From Paeniglutamicibacter quisquiliarum (GTDB taxonomy: Bacteria > Actinomycetota > Actinomycetes > Actinomycetales > Micrococcaceae), in contig NZ_JAHRED010000003.1 in assembly GCF_019084045.1 (NCBI RefSeq), positions 62,001 to 126,000 of the forward strand: a stretch of DNA of 64,000 bases. The letters are read 5' to 3'. Numbering within the stretch: position 1 is the first letter of the stretch; each line of letters starts with the position of its first letter. Below, piece by piece: positions 21,056 through 28,990 of this stretch. A model generated the notes under the pieces. It was given only the letters and a program-made list of their open reading frames with translations. It ran no database searches and had not been told where the DNA came from. Both the position numbers and the translations under genes were made by a program.

Positions 21056-21819
21056 ACGAACCAGTCCTGCGCGCCCACAATGTGCGCAAGTCCTTCGGCC
21101 ACCTGGAAATCCTCAAGGGCATCACCCTGGAGGTGCAGGCCGGACAGGTCGCCTGCCTGCTGGGGCCCTCCGGCTCGGGAAAAAGCACGTTCCTGCGGTG
21201 CATCAACCACCTGGAAAAAATCAGCGACGGGGAAATGTGGGTCCACGGGGATCGCATTGGATATCGCCGGGCGGGGAACAAGTTGCACGAACTGAAGGAA
21301 AACGAAACGGCCAAGCAGCGTGCGTCCGTCGGCATGGTCTTCCAGCAATTCAACCTGTTCCCGCACCGGACCGCCCTGGAGAACGTGATCGAGGGACCGA
21401 CAATCGTGCAGCGCAAATCCCGGGCCAAGGCCATGGCCGAGGGCATGGAACTGCTGGACCGGGTGGGATTGGCCGACAAGTACCAGCACTACCCCTCGCA
21501 GCTTTCCGGGGGCCAGCAGCAACGCGTGGCCATTGCCCGGGCCCTGGCCCTGAAGCCGAAGCTCATGCTCTTCGACGAGCCGACCTCCGCGCTCGACCCG
21601 GAGCTGGTGGGGGAGGTGCTGGAGGTCATGACCTCCCTGGCGGCCTCGGGGATGACCATGATCGTGGTGACCCACGAAATGGGCTTCGCCAAGGAAGTAG
21701 GGGACGTCGTCCACTTCATGGCGGACGGGCAGCTGGTCGAGTCCGGCAGCCCCCGACAGGTCCTTGAAGACCCCCGCGAACCCCGAACCCAGGCCTTCCT
21801 GTCCAAGGTCCTGGCCTAG
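21052..21819 (+). CDS. polar amino acid ABC importer, ATPase
   Basis: A 255-residue GlnQ/HisP-type ATPase: Walker [11 protein letters not shown]-loop in [11 protein letters not shown], signature LSGGQQQR, Walker [13 protein letters not shown] and the switch histidine in [11 protein letters not shown]. All residues for ATP turnover are present. It overlaps the permease by four bases and is followed 18 bases later by the aminotransferase, showing that import and breakdown are co-expressed. Confidence 0.93.
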   Translation: MNEPVLRAHNVRKSFGHLEILKGITLEVQAGQVACLLGPSGSGKSTFLRCINHLEKISDGEMWVHGDRIGYRRAGNKLHELKENETAKQRASVGMVFQQFNLFPHRTALENVIEGPTIVQRKSRAKAMAEGMELLDRVGLADKYQHYPSQLSGGQQQRVAIARALALKPKLMLFDEPTSALDPELVGEVLEVMTSLAASGMTMIVVTHEMGFAKEVGDVVHFMADGQLVESGSPRQVLEDPREPRTQAFLSKVLA

Positions 21820-21837
21820 AAGCGAAGGAAAGACCCG

Positions 21838-22989
21838 ATGTCCAACGAGCAATCCGGCGCCGGCGAGGCGACGCCCCGGCCGCGCACCCTGGTGCAGATG
21901 CTGCCGAGCTATTCGCGCTCGCCGGCCGCCGGAAAGGCGCGGTGGGTGGCCTCCTCCAACGAATCCTGGATGTCGCCCTCGCCCGCCGCCCTTGCGGCCA
22001 TGGCGGACAGCGTGCAACGCTCCAACCGCTATCCGAGCCTGGCCGGGGACCGGTTGGTGGCCGCGCTGGCCGACACCCTGGGACTATCCGAGACCCAGGT
22101 TGCGGTGGGGGCAGGGTCCCTGGCCCTGCTGGGCCAGGTCCTCGCGGCTTTCGCGGGCCCGGGCGACGAGGTGCTGTACGCCTGGCGCAGCTATGAGGCG
22201 TATCCGATCCTGGTCACGCTGGCAGGGGCCAGGAGCGTCGAGGTGCCGCTGGATGCGGCCCATCGCCACGACACGGCGGCCATGCGCCGGGCCATCACCG
22301 AACGCACCACGGTGGTGCTGCTGTGCAATCCCAACAACCCCACCGGAACGGTGCTGGCGATCGGCGAGGTCGAATCCTTTCTCGCGGGGGTTCCGGGCCA
22401 CGTACTCGTGGTGCTCGACGAGGCCTACGTCGAGTTCTCCGGATCCAGTGGGGACACCGTGCCGCTGCTGACCAAGCACCCCAACCTGGTGATCCTGCGG
22501 ACCTTCTCCAAGGCCCATGCACTGGCCGGGGCGCGGGCCGGATACCTGCTGGGGCCGGAGGACGTCGTCCGGGCCATCCGCAAGGTGGCTCCGCCCTTCG
22601 GGCTCAGTGCGGTGGCAGAGGCCGGCGCCGTGGCGGCCCTCGCCGACACCGACTACCTGCTCGGCACCGTGGCCGCGGTGTCGGGGGAACGCGAATTCCT
22701 GCACCGGGAACTGGAGGCCCTCGGCCTGCGCGTCCCCGACAGCGGGGGCAACTTCCTCTGGATCCCGGAAAACGGGCGGCGGGCCGCGGACATCGAACGC
22801 GCGTGCGCAGCACACGGGGTGTCGGTCCGTGCCTTTGACGGCGAGGGGGTGCGGGTGACCATCGGCCCGCGCCAGGCCTCGCTGGCGGTCCTGGCCGCGC
22901 TGGACGAGCCGGGAACGGCACGGTGCGCGGAAACACGGCAGGCAGTACCCACCACATACCCACACCACAGCACTGGAGGTGCATCGTGA
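21838..22989 (+). CDS. HisC-like PLP aminotransferase (class I/II)
   Basis: A 383-residue fold-type I PLP enzyme. The cofactor lysine is K225 in TFSKAHALAG. NPNNPTGT holds the Asn that contacts the pyridine ring and VVLDEAYVEFSG the Asp/Tyr pair. The best family match is histidinol-phosphate aminotransferase, but the gene sits in a catabolic operon rather than in a his operon. A role on a histidine-like or aromatic amino acid, or its breakdown product, is more likely than biosynthesis. The stop overlaps the GTG of the reductase. Substrate not provable here. Confidence 0.85.
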   Translation: MSNEQSGAGEATPRPRTLVQMLPSYSRSPAAGKARWVASSNESWMSPSPAALAAMADSVQRSNRYPSLAGDRLVAALADTLGLSETQVAVGAGSLALLGQVLAAFAGPGDEVLYAWRSYEAYPILVTLAGARSVEVPLDAAHRHDTAAMRRAITERTTVVLLCNPNNPTGTVLAIGEVESFLAGVPGHVLVVLDEAYVEFSGSSGDTVPLLTKHPNLVILRTFSKAHALAGARAGYLLGPEDVVRAIRKVAPPFGLSAVAEAGAVAALADTDYLLGTVAAVSGEREFLHRELEALGLRVPDSGGNFLWIPENGRRAADIERACAAHGVSVRAFDGEGVRVTIGPRQASLAVLAALDEPGTARCAETRQAVPTTYPHHSTGGAS

Positions 22990-23993
22990 TCAGCACAAGT
23001 GAAAAGCATGCCATCGGGGAACCGGGGCCAGTCATCCGGATGGCCGAGGACGGATTCTTCGTCGTGGACGTGGTGGACATCAAGCGGGAATCGGAGTCTG
23101 TGCTCTCCCTGGGCATTGCCCGCCCCGACGGGCTCGCGCTGCCGGACTGGAGTCCGGGATCGCACATCGACGTCCTGCTTCCCAACGGGCTGCTGCGCCA
23201 GTATTCCCTGTGCTCCGCCCCCGGGGACCGGCACTGGCGATTGGGGGTGTTGCGGGAACCCGCCGGCCGCGGCGGATCCGCCTACGTCCACGACCAGCTG
23301 AGGCCCGGCGCGCAACTGCGGGTCAGGAGCCCGCGCAACAACTTCGTGCTCGGGCCGGCGCCCGAATACATGTTCATCGCCGGCGGCATCGGCATCACGC
23401 CCATCCTGCCCATGCTGCGCGCGGCCGAGGCCTCCGGAGCAGCATGGCGGCTGCTCTACCTGGGGCGCAGCCGCGATTCCATGGCATTCCTCGGCGAACT
23501 GGCGCACTACGGGGACAAGGTCCACGTGCACGCCGACGACGAATCCGGGCTCTATCCCCTGGCCGAGCTGCTCGGTGACCCGGAGGCGGGATTCCACGCC
23601 TATGTGTGCGGCCCCGGACCGCTGTTGGACTACATCGCCACGCTCACCTCCGGCTGGCGGAACCCCGCGCGGTTCCACTTCGAACGCTTTGTCGCCGACC
23701 CTGCCGCGAGCGCGCCGGCCGCGGGGGACCACGAATTCACGGTGGAAACCACCGGCGGCCTCCAGGCACGGGTGCCGGTGGGCACCAGCATCCTGGCCGC
23801 CTTGGAGGACGTCGGGGTGCAGGTGCTGAACTCCTGCCGGGAGGGAATCTGCGGGACCTGCGAGACCCCGGTGGTCTCGGGGGAGATCGACCACCGCGAT
23901 TCGCTGCTCAGCGAGGAGGAGCGGGATGCCGGAGACACCATGATGATCTGCGTGTCGCGCTGCAAGGGCGGGCGCCTGGTGCTGGATATCTAG
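22986..23993 (+). CDS. PDR/VanB-type flavin and [2Fe-2S] oxidoreductase
   Basis: A 335-residue electron-transfer protein with three parts in order: a flavin-binding barrel (RQYSLCSAP near residue 76-84), an NAD(H)-binding domain (IAGGIGITPILPM) and a C-terminal plant-type ferredoxin domain with Cys284, Cys289, Cys292 and Cys322 holding the iron-sulfur centre. This order is that of phthalate dioxygenase reductase and VanB. It carries electrons from NAD(P)H one at a time to an oxygenase. No Rieske oxygenase is present in the window, but a P450 is (15208-16416). The GTG at 22986 lies six bases after GGAGGT and overlaps the aminotransferase stop. It is the last gene of the operon. Confidence 0.9.
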   Translation: MISTSEKHAIGEPGPVIRMAEDGFFVVDVVDIKRESESVLSLGIARPDGLALPDWSPGSHIDVLLPNGLLRQYSLCSAPGDRHWRLGVLREPAGRGGSAYVHDQLRPGAQLRVRSPRNNFVLGPAPEYMFIAGGIGITPILPMLRAAEASGAAWRLLYLGRSRDSMAFLGELAHYGDKVHVHADDESGLYPLAELLGDPEAGFHAYVCGPGPLLDYIATLTSGWRNPARFHFERFVADPAASAPAAGDHEFTVETTGGLQARVPVGTSILAALEDVGVQVLNSCREGICGTCETPVVSGEIDHRDSLLSEEERDAGDTMMICVSRCKGGRLVLDI

Positions 23994-24027
23994 CGCCTGC
24001 GCCCCCGGGGCATCAGGCGCGCAGGCG
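23994..24027. terminator. hairpin ending the catabolic operon
   Basis: CGCCTGCGC (23994-24002) pairs with GCGCAGGCG (24019-24027), with CCCC/GGGG in between. It starts right after the reductase stop and overlaps the end of the convergent small gene, so it may serve both. No T-run on either strand. Confidence 0.45.
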
Positions 24028-24297
24028 GAAGAACGAGCTTCCGACAAGCTCGTGCGCACCGGGGAGCAGTGCCACCAGCAGCTCGGGGTTGAACTGGACC
24101 TCGACGGGGCCGCGGCCCGCCAGTGCCGCCGAGAGCTTGTGCGGGGCGAGTGCCTCAAGCACCCACTCGTCGGGACCGGCCCCCACGTGCAGCAGGTCGG
24201 TCTCGGGGTCGAGGTCAAGCCAGGCAGTGATCCAGTCGCCGGTGAAGCGCGGCAGCGGATTCCTGGTGGGGGATGAGTCCAGGGTGGGGCTGTACAT
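24013..24297 (-). CDS. small protein of unknown function behind a SAM-IV-like leader
   Basis: A 94-residue acidic, non-membrane protein (MYSPTLDSSP ... ending SSFFRLRA) that I do not recognise. The ATG at 24297 is chosen because AAGGAC lies a reasonable distance upstream; the GTG at 24306 is too close to that site. Upstream on the same strand, at 24357-24452, lies the structured RNA element described separately, so its expression is probably controlled by a metabolite. A second small gene at 40205-40477 has the same kind of leader. The two proteins share only a faint C-terminal resemblance (LPGAHELVG against LPDATLVG). Coding is supported mainly by the leader and the start, so confidence is moderate. 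Confidence 0.55.
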   Translation of the reverse strand: MYSPTLDSSPTRNPLPRFTGDWITAWLDLDPETDLLHVGAGPDEWVLEALAPHKLSAALAGRGPVEVQFNPELLVALLPGAHELVGSSFFRLRA

Positions 24298-24356
24298 GAT
24301 GTGCACACGTCCTTGAAGATCGTTGTCCTTGCCCCTGCGTGCGGGATGCGCGCCAA

Positions 24357-24452
24357 GGCCGCTTCGTCATCCGAACCACCCGCCGTGCAACTATGGGGTT
24401 GGTGCCTGGTCAGTCGGAGCTTTGCGCAGTGCAACCAGATCTCGTGAAGCTG
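24357..24452 (-). promoter_or_regulatory. SAM-IV-like riboswitch variant, copy A
   Basis: Reading the minus strand, helix P1 is GCTTC with GAAGC, and the junction holds ACGAGA. A second helix CTGGT/ACCAG encloses the loop AAGCTCCGACT. The junction CACCAACCCC follows, then a third helix with GGGTGGTTCGG and ATGA leading back to P1. Four blocks of 11-15 bases are identical to the element at 40526-40609, while the second helix differs in sequence but still pairs, which is covariation. The order ACGAG, hairpin with AAGCyCCGrCT, CAACCC, GGTGG and CGGrTGA matches the SAM-IV riboswitch of Mycobacterium as I recall it. The recalled SAM-IV core GGCAACC is changed. It precedes the small gene starting at 24297. 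Confidence 0.6.
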
Positions 24453-24680
24453 TCTCCAGCCTACGGCGGGGCGGGGACGGTTGGCCACCGCGGGGCTGCG
24501 GGGAGCAACAAACCGTCATCTGCGACGGCCAGTGACCCCGCCCTCCCGAGGCGGGCCCGCAGCACCGCCGTCACCGGTTCCTGCTGGGTGATGCAGTGGA
24601 TGCCGCCGCCGCGGGCCAAGAGCCCGCTGGCATAGGCTGGAAGCGACACCCGCCAGCCCCCACACCCTGCGGAGGAACAC

Positions 24681-25736
24681 ATGCGCGCCACCCTGATCCA
24701 CGGACCGCGGGACATCCGCGTCGAGGACTGCCCCGAGCCGACCTTGCGTGCCGACACCGACGCCATCGTGCGCGTCAGCGCCGCCTGCGTCTGCGGTTCC
24801 GACCTCTGGCCGTACCGCGGCGTCAGCCCCACGCCCAGGCCCCGGCGCATCGGGCACGAATTCATCGGCCGCATTGAGGCGGTTGGCCCGAGGGTCTCGA
24901 CCCTGGCTGTGGGCGACTTCGTGGTGGCCCCGTGGGCCAACAGCTGCGGCACCTGCCCGCCGTGCCGCGACGGCGTGCAGGTCGCCTGCGAACACCGGGC
25001 GCACTGGGGCGGGGCCGACGAGAACGGCCTGCCCGTCGACGGCGGGCAGGGCGAGGCGGTGCGGGTCCCCAACGCCGACGGCACGCTCGTCGCTGTCCCC
25101 GGGGTGGCCGAGCCCGACGAAGCCCTGTCCAAGTCGCTGCTGGCACTCTCGGACGTCATGGGCACCGGGCACCACGCCGCGCTGGGTGCGCGGGTTGCGC
25201 CCGGCCGGAGTGTGGTCGTGGTCGGCGACGGGGCAGTGGGATTGTGCGGGGTGCTCGCCGCCAAGCGGCTGGGCGCCACGCGCATCATCGCCATGTCCCG
25301 GCACGCCGACCGTGCGGCCCTGGCCCGGGACTTCGGGGCCACCGATGTGGTCGCCGAGCGCGGGGCCGATGCCGCAGCCAAGGTGCGCGAACTGCTCGGG
25401 GGAGTGCTGGCGGACTCGGTGCTCGAATGCGTGGGCACCGCCGAGTCCATGGACCAGGCATTGCGCTGCACCCGACCCGGCGGGTCGCTGGGCTTTGTGG
25501 GCGTCCCGCACGGCGATGACCCGCTGCCGATCTCCGTGCTCTTCGCGAAGAACATCTCGGTGGCCGGAGGCGCGGCCAGCACCCGGGCGTACCTGCCCGA
25601 ACTGCTTGCCGACGTGTTGGCCGGCAGCATCAACCCGGGACTGGTCTTCGATGCCGTCATGGGGCTGGAGCAGGCGCCGGAGGCCTATGCGGCGATGGAC
25701 GAGCGGCGCGCGATCAAGGTCATGCTCGTGCCCTAG
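24681..25736 (+). CDS. zinc-dependent alcohol dehydrogenase family protein
   Basis: A 351-residue medium-chain dehydrogenase. The catalytic zinc site is seen in CVCGSDLW and GHEFIGR. The structural zinc loop has its four cysteines in CGTCPPCRDGVQVAC. The NAD(P)-binding Rossmann motif is VVGDGAVGLCGVLA. Genes annotated as threonine-like or sorbitol-like dehydrogenases in this family share this layout. GGAGG lies 8 bases before the ATG. There is no operon partner, so the substrate (an alcohol, polyol or aldehyde) is open. Confidence 0.9.
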   Translation: MRATLIHGPRDIRVEDCPEPTLRADTDAIVRVSAACVCGSDLWPYRGVSPTPRPRRIGHEFIGRIEAVGPRVSTLAVGDFVVAPWANSCGTCPPCRDGVQVACEHRAHWGGADENGLPVDGGQGEAVRVPNADGTLVAVPGVAEPDEALSKSLLALSDVMGTGHHAALGARVAPGRSVVVVGDGAVGLCGVLAAKRLGATRIIAMSRHADRAALARDFGATDVVAERGADAAAKVRELLGGVLADSVLECVGTAESMDQALRCTRPGGSLGFVGVPHGDDPLPISVLFAKNISVAGGAASTRAYLPELLADVLAGSINPGLVFDAVMGLEQAPEAYAAMDERRAIKVMLVP

Positions 25737-26046
25737 CGGCGTTCTTGCCGGCGGTGGCGCGACGCCCCGGGGGCTGAACTGCAGCCGGGCATTCCGGCGT
25801 CGTAGGTGCCCCTGCGCCGGGTCCGGCCCTTGCGCTATGCTCGTTGTGAAGCGGCGCGGCCGATCCGTTGACATTTTCTCCTGGGGCGACGTCGAGACGA
25901 AGGCAACTGGCGGGCAGTCGTCGAACGGCTTCGCAGCGACTTCCGGGCTATGGCTGCAACGCCGTTGTTGCAAGTCTCACGAATGCGAGTCTTGTCATCG
26001 TGATCATTTTGTGACATTTGCGGCGATGTACTAGCGTTGGGCATCG
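25737..26046. other. 310-base intergenic region without a gene
   Basis: Base composition becomes less GC-rich towards the right. An imperfect CAAGTCTC/GAGTCTTG pair with one mismatch lies near 25970-25998, and a TGTCA...TGACA pair near 25995-26016. This is the promoter region of the exopolysaccharide genes, but I cannot point to a convincing promoter. Confidence 0.3.
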
Positions 26047-26637
26047 ATGCCAGCTTTTACTGAAAATCATGTCCTAGGATCGTCCAGCGCCACCAATGAA
26101 CCCGTATTCGTCGACCCGTCGGGTAGGCGCCTGCAGCGGGCCAAAAAGGTCGGCGTCGTGGTCATCGGGCTGATGTTCCTGTATGTGCTGTTGCTCTTGT
26201 TCTCGTTCCTTGGCGGTTCCACGAACGCGGCACCGCACCTGCCCAAGTCGGCCAAGTCCGGGGCGGATTCGACGGTTTCGGAGCCAACGACAAGTCCGCG
26301 CCCGACCCCGTCGCCGACACCGACGCGTCAAGAGGCGGCAGCGGCGATGGCGACAGGCAGTGCCGAGACCACTACCGCAGCCGAGGCCACGACTGCGTCC
26401 GGGAGCACCGCCGCGACCAAGGGCACCGCGGCGGCCGAGACCACGGCAAGCACCGCGGATCCCAGCCCCACTGCCGCCACGCAGGCCGCGCCGAGCACCG
26501 ATTCCGCGAACGCCACCCCGAGCCCCAGCGAATCGGCGGCCCCCGCCACCGGCGAAACGGCCCCGGGCAAAAGTGCAACCGCTCCGGGCCGTGGCGAGAC
26601 CGGACCGGGCAAGCCGACCCGGCCGTCCCGCCCGTGA
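26047..26637 (+). CDS. single-pass membrane protein with long Ala/Thr/Pro/Ser-rich tail
   Basis: A 196-residue protein: a short cytoplasmic N-terminus with RRLQRAKK, one membrane helix (residues about 37-57, VVVIGLMFLYVLLLLFSFL) and an extracytoplasmic tail of low complexity rich in A, T, P and S. It has no enzyme motif. Its stop overlaps the GTG of the deacetylase/glycosyltransferase gene, so it is probably an accessory of that exopolysaccharide system, perhaps a wall spacer. The tail may be glycosylated, which is inference. Confidence 0.7.
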   Translation: MPAFTENHVLGSSSATNEPVFVDPSGRRLQRAKKVGVVVIGLMFLYVLLLLFSFLGGSTNAAPHLPKSAKSGADSTVSEPTTSPRPTPSPTPTRQEAAAAMATGSAETTTAAEATTASGSTAATKGTAAAETTASTADPSPTAATQAAPSTDSANATPSPSESAAPATGETAPGKSATAPGRGETGPGKPTRPSRP

Positions 26638-28796
26638 GCCCTGGACGCAGGTCCGCCCGCACCGGTGGCATCGGGGCGCACTGGATTCTGATGGTGACCG
26701 TCGTGCTGACGCTGGGACTGTCAATGGCGGTCCAGGGGTACATGAACCACCTCTCCGGCATCGACGAGCCCCGGGGGCAAGTGAGTCGTGCCACCGGAGG
26801 CGTCCCCGGGGCCGTTGCCGAGGGTGGCCCGGTTGTGGACCCCCGTGGCGACGGCGTCCGCACGGCGACCCCGTCCGACCACACCGTGGCCTTGACGTTC
26901 GACGATGGGCCGGACCCGGTATGGACGCCACGGATCCTGGATGTCCTGCGTGAACACGGGGTCCACGCCACCTTCTTCGTTACCGGATCCTCGGCGATCA
27001 AGCACCCCGAGATTGTCCGGCGCATGGCCGCCGAGGGCCATGAGATCGGCATCCAGACACTCACGCACACCGACCTGTCCGCTGCGCCCTCGTGGCGGCT
27101 CCAGCTCGAGACCAGGGGTGCCCAAAAGGTCGTGGCGGGGATCACGGGGAACTCGCCGTCCTTGCTGCGACCGCCGCACACGTCCACCAACGCAACCACC
27201 ACCGACGGCCAGTGGTCGGCCATGGACGCCGCCGCGGACCAGGGATTCCTCACGGTCCTCAATACCGTCAACAGCGGCGACTGGCGTCGCCCTGGCGCGG
27301 AGGTGATCACTGGCCTCTTGCTGCAGCCTGGGGTGCAGGGGCAGGTGGTCCTGATGCACGACGGTGGCGGAAACCGGTCCCAAACCGTCGACGCCCTGTC
27401 CGCCGCACTGGAGCGCCAGGAAAAATCCGGCATCAGCTTCACCTCGGTCGGTGACTCCATCGGCATTGACAGCACGCGGAAAGCGTCGGTCGGCGATGCG
27501 ATCCTGGGCAAGGCCTTCGTCTGGGGGATTCGGCTCACCGACGCCGTGGTCGCTGCAATCTCGTGGGGTCTCGTGGCCGCCGGGATCGTGACGCTCCTGC
27601 GGGCCGTGCTGGTGATGGTCGTCGCCGCAAGGCACAGCCGCGCCGTGCGCAAAAGCCGCGAGGCCGAGCGCAATCGCGGCTGGTTCGAACCGCCACTTCG
27701 CGTCGAGGTGACCGAACCGGTCAGCGTGATCGTCCCCGCATACAACGAATCGGCCGGGATCGAGGCGGCCGTGAGGTCGATCGCCGCGTCGACCCATCCG
27801 GTCCAGGTCATCGTGGTCGATGACGGATCCACGGACGGCACCGCCGACATCGTCGAGGCGCTGGAATTGCCGAACGTCCAGGTCATCCGCAAGGAGAACG
27901 GCGGGAAGCCCTCGGCACTGAACGCCGGCATCGCCGCGGCCCACCACGAACTGGTGGTGATGGTCGACGGCGACACCGTCTTCGAGCTCGACACCGTCCA
28001 CGTCCTTATCCAGCGCTTCGCCGATCCGCGGGTTGGCGCGATCTCGGGCAACACCAAGATCGCCAACCGCGGAGGCATCCTCGGCGCCTGGCAGCACATC
28101 GAATATGTCGTCGGGTTCAACCTTGACCTCCGCCTGTTCGACGTCGCCGAATGCATGCCCACGGTTCCCGGCGCGATCGGCGCTTTCCGCCGCGAGGCCC
28201 TGGCCCGGGTGGGCGGGGTCAGCCACGACACCCTGGCCGAGGACACCGACCTGACCATGGCCCTGTGCCGCGACGGCTGGCGGGTTGTGTACGAGGACGA
28301 CGCCCTGGCCTGGACCGAGGCCCCGGCCACCCTCGGTGCCCTGTGGAAGCAGCGCTACCGCTGGTGCTACGGAACGCTGCAGGCCATGTGGAAGCACCGC
28401 GGCGCCATTGCCCAGTCGGGGCCGGCGGGCAAGCTCGGGCGCAGGGGGATCGGCTATCTCTTTGTCTTCCAGGTGCTGCTGCCCCTGTTCGCGCCCATCG
28501 TCGACGTCTTCGCGATCTACGGACTGGTCTTCCTGGATCCCGTCCGTATCGCCGTGGTCTGGGGGATCTTCCTGCTGATCCAATTCATCATGGCTGCCTA
28601 CGCGTTCAGGCTCGACCGCGAGCCGATGCGCGCCCTGTGGACGCTCCCGCTCCAGCAGTTCGTCTACCGGCAGCTCATGTACCTGGTGGTGATCCAGTCG
28701 GTGGTCACCGCGCTGGCGGGCGTTCGCCTGCGCTGGCACCGGATGGAACGGTACGGCAGCCTGCGCGTCCCGGCGGCGACCCAGGAACGGTCCTAG
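26634..28796 (+). CDS. polysaccharide deacetylase-like/family 2 glycosyltransferase fusion
   Basis: A 720-residue membrane protein. After an N-terminal anchor (about residues 20-40) comes a NodB domain (85-270) with TFDDGP (Asp90 and Asp91), RPPHTSTN and LMHDGGG. Then come a membrane helix, a processive GT2 domain (360-600) and C-terminal helices. In the GT2 part VIVPAYNES, VDGD (Asp445, Asp447), AEDTDL and QRYRW (573-577) are intact, as in hyaluronan, chitin and PgaC-type synthases. In the NodB part the metal-binding HxxxH reads Q141-T-L-T-H145, so one ligand is lost, and the usual VDSxDW is VNSGDW. The synthase should work; the deacetylase may be weak or dead. It starts with GTG overlapping the preceding gene. 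Confidence 0.88.
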   Translation: MSPGRRSARTGGIGAHWILMVTVVLTLGLSMAVQGYMNHLSGIDEPRGQVSRATGGVPGAVAEGGPVVDPRGDGVRTATPSDHTVALTFDDGPDPVWTPRILDVLREHGVHATFFVTGSSAIKHPEIVRRMAAEGHEIGIQTLTHTDLSAAPSWRLQLETRGAQKVVAGITGNSPSLLRPPHTSTNATTTDGQWSAMDAAADQGFLTVLNTVNSGDWRRPGAEVITGLLLQPGVQGQVVLMHDGGGNRSQTVDALSAALERQEKSGISFTSVGDSIGIDSTRKASVGDAILGKAFVWGIRLTDAVVAAISWGLVAAGIVTLLRAVLVMVVAARHSRAVRKSREAERNRGWFEPPLRVEVTEPVSVIVPAYNESAGIEAAVRSIAASTHPVQVIVVDDGSTDGTADIVEALELPNVQVIRKENGGKPSALNAGIAAAHHELVVMVDGDTVFELDTVHVLIQRFADPRVGAISGNTKIANRGGILGAWQHIEYVVGFNLDLRLFDVAECMPTVPGAIGAFRREALARVGGVSHDTLAEDTDLTMALCRDGWRVVYEDDALAWTEAPATLGALWKQRYRWCYGTLQAMWKHRGAIAQSGPAGKLGRRGIGYLFVFQVLLPLFAPIVDVFAIYGLVFLDPVRIAVVWGIFLLIQFIMAAYAFRLDREPMRALWTLPLQQFVYRQLMYLVVIQSVVTALAGVRLRWHRMERYGSLRVPAATQERS

Positions 28797-28809
28797 GGCA
28801 ACGCTCTAC

Positions 28810-28832
28810 CCCGCCCGTAACCTAACGGCGGG
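28810..28832 (+). terminator. possible terminator of the exopolysaccharide genes
   Basis: CCCGCC at 28810-28815 pairs with GGCGGG at 28827-28832, 13 bases after the glycosyltransferase stop. No T-run follows. The 158 bases up to the next gene are unusually A/T-rich. Confidence 0.35.
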
Positions 28833-28990
28833 CAGTGGCCGTATATTTGTTTACGAGGCGCGTGGCAAATATCATACTTATTGGTTCTTTTGGCGATCGT
28901 TACACGAGGTCAATGACCTTCCGGGGCAAGACTCGGCGGGGAGCCAAGGATTTCGGCCGTTGGGCCGGTTGCACACCTCAAAGGAGCGGT

